Part shown: positions 63,017-64,000 of the stretch, piece after piece | How positions within the stretch are numbered: the first letter of the stretch is position 1 | Layout: the number at the start of each line of letters is the position of its first letter | DNA from: Nitrospirota bacterium | Lineage (GTDB): Bacteria > Nitrospirota > Nitrospiria > Nitrospirales > Nitrospiraceae | Direction: 5' to 3' | Assembly (NCBI GenBank): GCA_002737345.1 | Contig: NSIK01000016.1 | Location: 8,158 to 72,157, forward strand | DNA: 64,000 nt | Position numbers and translations under genes: made by a program | Notes under the pieces: generated by a model | What the model was told of the DNA's origin: nothing | The model's input: the letters and a program-made list of their open reading frames with translations, nothing else | Databases searched by the model: none

Positions 63017-64000
63017 ATGCGTCGTGCGATTGTAATCGTTGGGGTGCTAGTCATCGGAGCCGCCATCGGCGGCTATGTGTTCTTCAATGGGGAGCGGAAG
63101 GTCCCGGTCCGTTATCGGAGTGCCGTGGTTGAGCGAAGCTCTGTCGTGTCGCTCGTGACGGCGACAGGCACGATCAATCCGGTCGTGTCGGTTCAGGTCG
63201 GGACTCAAGTCTCCGGCATGATCAAAAGTCTGCATGCCGACTTCAACTCGGTGGTCAAGGCCGGCGACATCGTGGCCCTGATCGACCCGGAACCCTTCAA
63301 AGCCCGCCGCGATCAAGCGGCTAGCAATCTTGAAATGTCCAAAGCAAATGTCTCTCGGGCCAAAGCCGACCTGGCGCAACGCAAGCGCGAGCTGGACCGG
63401 CTTAAATCATTGGTGGCGCAGGAGTACGTGTCGCAGAACGACGTCGATTTGGCGACGACGAATTTTCAGTTAGCTGAGGCCCAAGTGAACGTGGCAGGGG
63501 CGCAAGTGAAACAGGCAGAAGCGGCGTTGAATGCCTCAGAGCTGGACTTGAAGTACACCGTCATTCGGTCGCCGGTGAACGGGATTGTGGTGGCGCGAAC
63601 GGTGGAGGTCGGTCAAACCATTGCAGCCAGCTTCGCCACACCGAACCTGTTCCTGATCGCACTCGATTTGACGAAGATGCAGGTCGATACCAACGTGAGC
63701 GAGTCCGATATCGGGGGGATCACCGAAGGGAAAGAAGCGACCTTTACCGTTGATGCTTATCCCGGCCATCAATTTTCAGGCACGATCCGTCAGGTCCGTC
63801 TTGCCCCGATCAATGTGCAAAATGTGGTGACCTATAACGTTGTGGTCAACGTCGATAATCAGGACCTCCGGCTAAAGCCTGGCATGACGGCAAACGTGTC
63901 CATCGTGGTGGCGCAACGAGACGCCGTGCTTAAGGTGCCGAATGCTGCTTTGCGATTTACGCCTCCGACCGCGGATAAGGTCGATCGCACGGCGTCAGGT
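63017..64000 (+). CDS. MacA/HlyD-type efflux RND/ABC periplasmic adaptor (truncated by window end)
   Basis: At least 328 residues; the frame is open at the window end. Starts at ATG 63017 after GGAG. One N-terminal membrane anchor (residues about 4-22) is followed by a lipoyl half-motif with VVSLVTATGTINPVVSVQVGTQVSG. A long coiled-coil hairpin follows (about 95-180), then the second lipoyl half (YTVIRSPVNGIVVARTVEVGQ) and the beta-barrel region (VDTNVSESDIGGITEGKEATF). This order is typical of MacA-like membrane fusion proteins that pair with MacB and TolC. Its partners probably lie downstream of the window. Confidence 0.9.
   Translation, partial: MRRAIVIVGVLVIGAAIGGYVFFNGERKVPVRYRSAVVERSSVVSLVTATGTINPVVSVQVGTQVSGMIKSLHADFNSVVKAGDIVALIDPEPFKARRDQAASNLEMSKANVSRAKADLAQRKRELDRLKSLVAQEYVSQNDVDLATTNFQLAEAQVNVAGAQVKQAEAALNASELDLKYTVIRSPVNGIVVARTVEVGQTIAASFATPNLFLIALDLTKMQVDTNVSESDIGGITEGKEATFTVDAYPGHQFSGTIRQVRLAPINVQNVVTYNVVVNVDNQDLRLKPGMTANVSIVVAQRDAVLKVPNAALRFTPPTADKVDRTASG

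Overview
The window reads as a chromosomal segment of a diderm bacterium of the phylum Nitrospirota, most likely a Nitrospira-type organism. This is inferred from overall protein character, gene order, a moderately GC-rich composition and a lipoprotein/ExbBD/TonB/porin envelope; no rRNA or nitrite oxidoreductase gene is present to prove it. Coding density is high. No insertion sequence, integrase, phage module or CRISPR array was seen.

Layout. (1) 0-4 kb: end of a histidine operon (hisH, a lipoprotein gene, hisA, hisF, hisIE, HIT protein). (2) 4-10 kb: dnaG-rpoD, tRNA-Ile(CAU), a coiled-coil zinc-ribbon protein, an M48 peptidase remnant and the RNase P RNA. (3) 10-20.7 kb: branched-chain amino acid and phospholipid genes (ilvB-ilvN-ilvC-psd-pssA), then a leucine T-box leader in front of leuA-cupin-leuB-NHL-asd. 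(4) 20.7-34.6 kb: envelope and cell shape (DUF2905, SpoIID, queA, SurA_N protein, RDD protein, mreBCD-mrdA-rodA), then rng and topA. (5) 34.6-46.3 kb: an iron- and flavin-related island. A minus-strand operon (zinc ribbon, porin, lipoprotein, FMN-binding protein, four-helix membrane protein) lies behind a strong promoter covered by a Fur-box-like palindrome. Next to it are plus-strand apbE with two lipoproteins, then tonB-exbD-exbB, a ferric-iron ABC transporter and fur. (6) 46.5-54 kb: an accessory stretch (Panacea-like protein, M32 carboxypeptidase, EamA exporter, small unknowns, a decayed membrane-protein gene, ygfZ, a pseudo-receiver, a TPR protein). (7) 54-57.2 kb: thiamine genes thi4 and thiC behind a TPP riboswitch. 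(8) 57.2-64 kb: nadA, ileS-lspA, a coiled-coil HhH lipoprotein and the start of a MacA/HlyD-type efflux adaptor cut by the window end.

The most interesting signals are a dispersed intergenic repeat family of about 120 bp that folds into one long hairpin with a conserved CTGA tip (seven full or partial copies), and the Fur-linked flavinylation locus. The repeat occurs beside hisH, inside the leuA leader, at 50.6 kb, next to ygfZ, on both sides of thi4, and directly behind nadA. The flavinylation locus combines an ApbE flavin transferase, an SGAT-type FMN acceptor and a His-rich membrane protein, and is flanked by iron-uptake genes. A second, shorter repeat theme (GTGAAACGT-like units) also occupies several intergenic gaps.

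Start codons were chosen from visible ribosome-binding sites and family N-termini. Promoters and operators are pattern calls only.
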